Source of the DNA: Glaciimonas sp.
GTDB taxonomy: Bacteria > Pseudomonadota > Gammaproteobacteria > Burkholderiales > Burkholderiaceae_D
Assembly: GCA_012927625.1 (NCBI GenBank)
Contig: JABBOV010000023.1
Span: 1-64,000 of the forward strand
Reading direction: 5' to 3'
DNA: 64,000 nt
This document shows positions 63,240 through 64,000 of the stretch, piece after piece (within the stretch, counting starts at the first letter, position 1; every line of letters starts with the position of its first letter). A program made the position numbers and the translations under genes. The notes beneath the pieces are model-generated. The model did no database searches. It was not told the DNA's origin and saw only the letters and a program-made list of their open reading frames with translations.

Positions 63240-64000
63240 ATGCCCGCCTTATATCATTTAAAAACATTTGGTAATTTCGCACTGACAGAGGCTGCGACCG
63301 GCATGCAACTACCCATACCAGCCGGCAAGACGCGAGCGCTACTGACTTATCTGGCGCTCAATCAGGAGCCGGCACCGCGCGAATGGCTGGCTGATTTCCT
63401 CTGGCCCGAACTACCGGCGGATGCCGGACGGTTCAATTTACGACATACTTTTTTCCACCTGCGGCGTTTATGCGGGGATACCTTGTTCCATCAAAACCGC
63501 CATCAAATTGGCATCGCCCGTGGCCGTTTGTCGGTGGATGCGCTGATGCTTTTAGGCATGATGCGCACCGACATGCATAACGCGGTTGATGTGGCCGCAT
63601 GTGAAGCGGTGATTGAAGCCTGTCAGGAAAGATTTTTGCCTGGGCTCTGGCTGCCTGACTGTGATGAATTTGAGGCATGGCTAGACCACGTCCGCCAATC
63701 GCTGCTGCGACAACAAGTAAGCTTGCTGGAAACGCTGGCCGAGCAAAGAGTGATTGATGGGCATCTGGAATTGGGAATTCATCATGCCCGGCACGTGACG
63801 CGTTTGATGCCGTATGACGACGGCGCACGCCGGCGCTTGATGGGCTACCTAATCAATGCGCGACGCACTACTGCGGCACAGATGGAGTTTGAACATTTTG
63901 CGGCGCTTCTAGCCAGGGAAATCGGCGCGCAACCGGAGCAAGAAACCCTGCACCTGTCGCAAACGGCTCGCACAGAAACAACCACAACCACAGTGCACCC
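63240..64000 (+). CDS. BTAD/SARP-like transcriptional activator, N-terminal part (cut by window edge)
   Basis: ATG at 63240 opens a frame with no stop to the end of the window (253 codons). Residues 1-90 fit a winged-helix trans_reg_C-like domain (YHLKTFGNFALTEAATGMQL, RALLTYLALNQEPAPREWLA, FNLRHTFFHLRRLCGD). Residues about 115-245 fit the helical bacterial transcriptional activation domain (FLPGLWLPDCDEFEAWLDHV, HHARHVTRLMPYDDGARRRL, and EFEHFAALLAREIGAQPEQE). In proteobacteria such regulators often continue into an AAA/NB-ARC or adenylate-cyclase and TPR region, which here lies outside the window. The target is unknown. Confidence 0.75.
   Translation, partial: MPALYHLKTFGNFALTEAATGMQLPIPAGKTRALLTYLALNQEPAPREWLADFLWPELPADAGRFNLRHTFFHLRRLCGDTLFHQNRHQIGIARGRLSVDALMLLGMMRTDMHNAVDVAACEAVIEACQERFLPGLWLPDCDEFEAWLDHVRQSLLRQQVSLLETLAEQRVIDGHLELGIHHARHVTRLMPYDDGARRRLMGYLINARRTTAAQMEFEHFAALLAREIGAQPEQETLHLSQTARTETTTTTVH

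Overview
This window looks like a chromosome segment of a betaproteobacterium, order Burkholderiales, most probably Oxalobacteraceae-like. That rests on the gene order trpF-trpB-trpA-accD-folC-SPOR protein-cvpA-purF-metZ (31.3-41.1 kb), familiar from that order, and on protein style (long RpoD, DUF2069, DUF4124 and PilZ proteins). Genus cannot be fixed by reading alone. No rRNA, tRNA or CRISPR array was seen.

Layout. (1) 0-2.4 kb is an eroded zone: the right end of an IS21-family element cutting another small gene, a frameshifted PAP2 phosphatase, a PepSY protein, then remnants of an ALDH7 aldehyde dehydrogenase and a LivK binding protein joined head to head. (2) 2.6-7.3 kb holds a pair of acyl-CoA dehydrogenases, fumC and a thioredoxin-like gene. 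(3) 7.5-25.6 kb is a Wzx/Wzy-type exopolysaccharide locus: outer-membrane export lipoprotein, low-molecular-weight tyrosine phosphatase, Wzc-like tyrosine kinase, GNAT/FemAB-like protein, two NodB-type deacetylases, GMC oxidoreductase, nucleotide-sugar dehydrogenase, flippase, O-antigen-ligase-like polymerase, three further glycosyltransferases and a WecG/TagA transferase. No priming polyprenyl-phosphate sugar transferase is present. (4) 25.7-30.5 kb carries two divergently transcribed surface lipoproteins sharing a cysteine-rich module of about 58 residues, three copies in one and one in the other. One ends in a beta-helix, the other begins with a CBM-like domain and ends in a TbpB-like barrel. 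Their position suggests they handle the polymer made next door (inference).

(5) 31.3-41.1 kb is the tryptophan/fatty acid/folate/purine/methionine housekeeping run. (6) 41.2-51.2 kb is mixed: LOG protein, TetR regulator, HPF-like protein, DUF808 protein, a rhodanese/YeeE sulfur pair with a possible micropeptide, DUF4124 protein, a FAD oxidase-DUF2069-WrbA operon and a YihY membrane protein. (7) 51.4-56.1 kb has rpoD, with a promoter and an intrinsic terminator inside its leader, and opgD. (8) 56.5-58.6 kb is a second eroded island: an internally deleted IS21 element, a phage-type HTH gene, and two related small membrane-protein genes each broken by one lesion. (9) 58.7-64.0 kb groups signalling genes: a PilZ protein, an HD-GYP protein, a PAS chemoreceptor and the start of a BTAD/SARP-like regulator cut by the window edge.

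Several repeat families link the regions. One is an intergenic element with an ATGCGG core, a T-tract and TATACTCC, seen in six or seven gene-tail spacers. A second is a perfect 24-bp-arm hairpin at the fumC stop with a decayed relative before cvpA. A third is a TTTCGTGGAC element at 30.8 and 49.8 kb.
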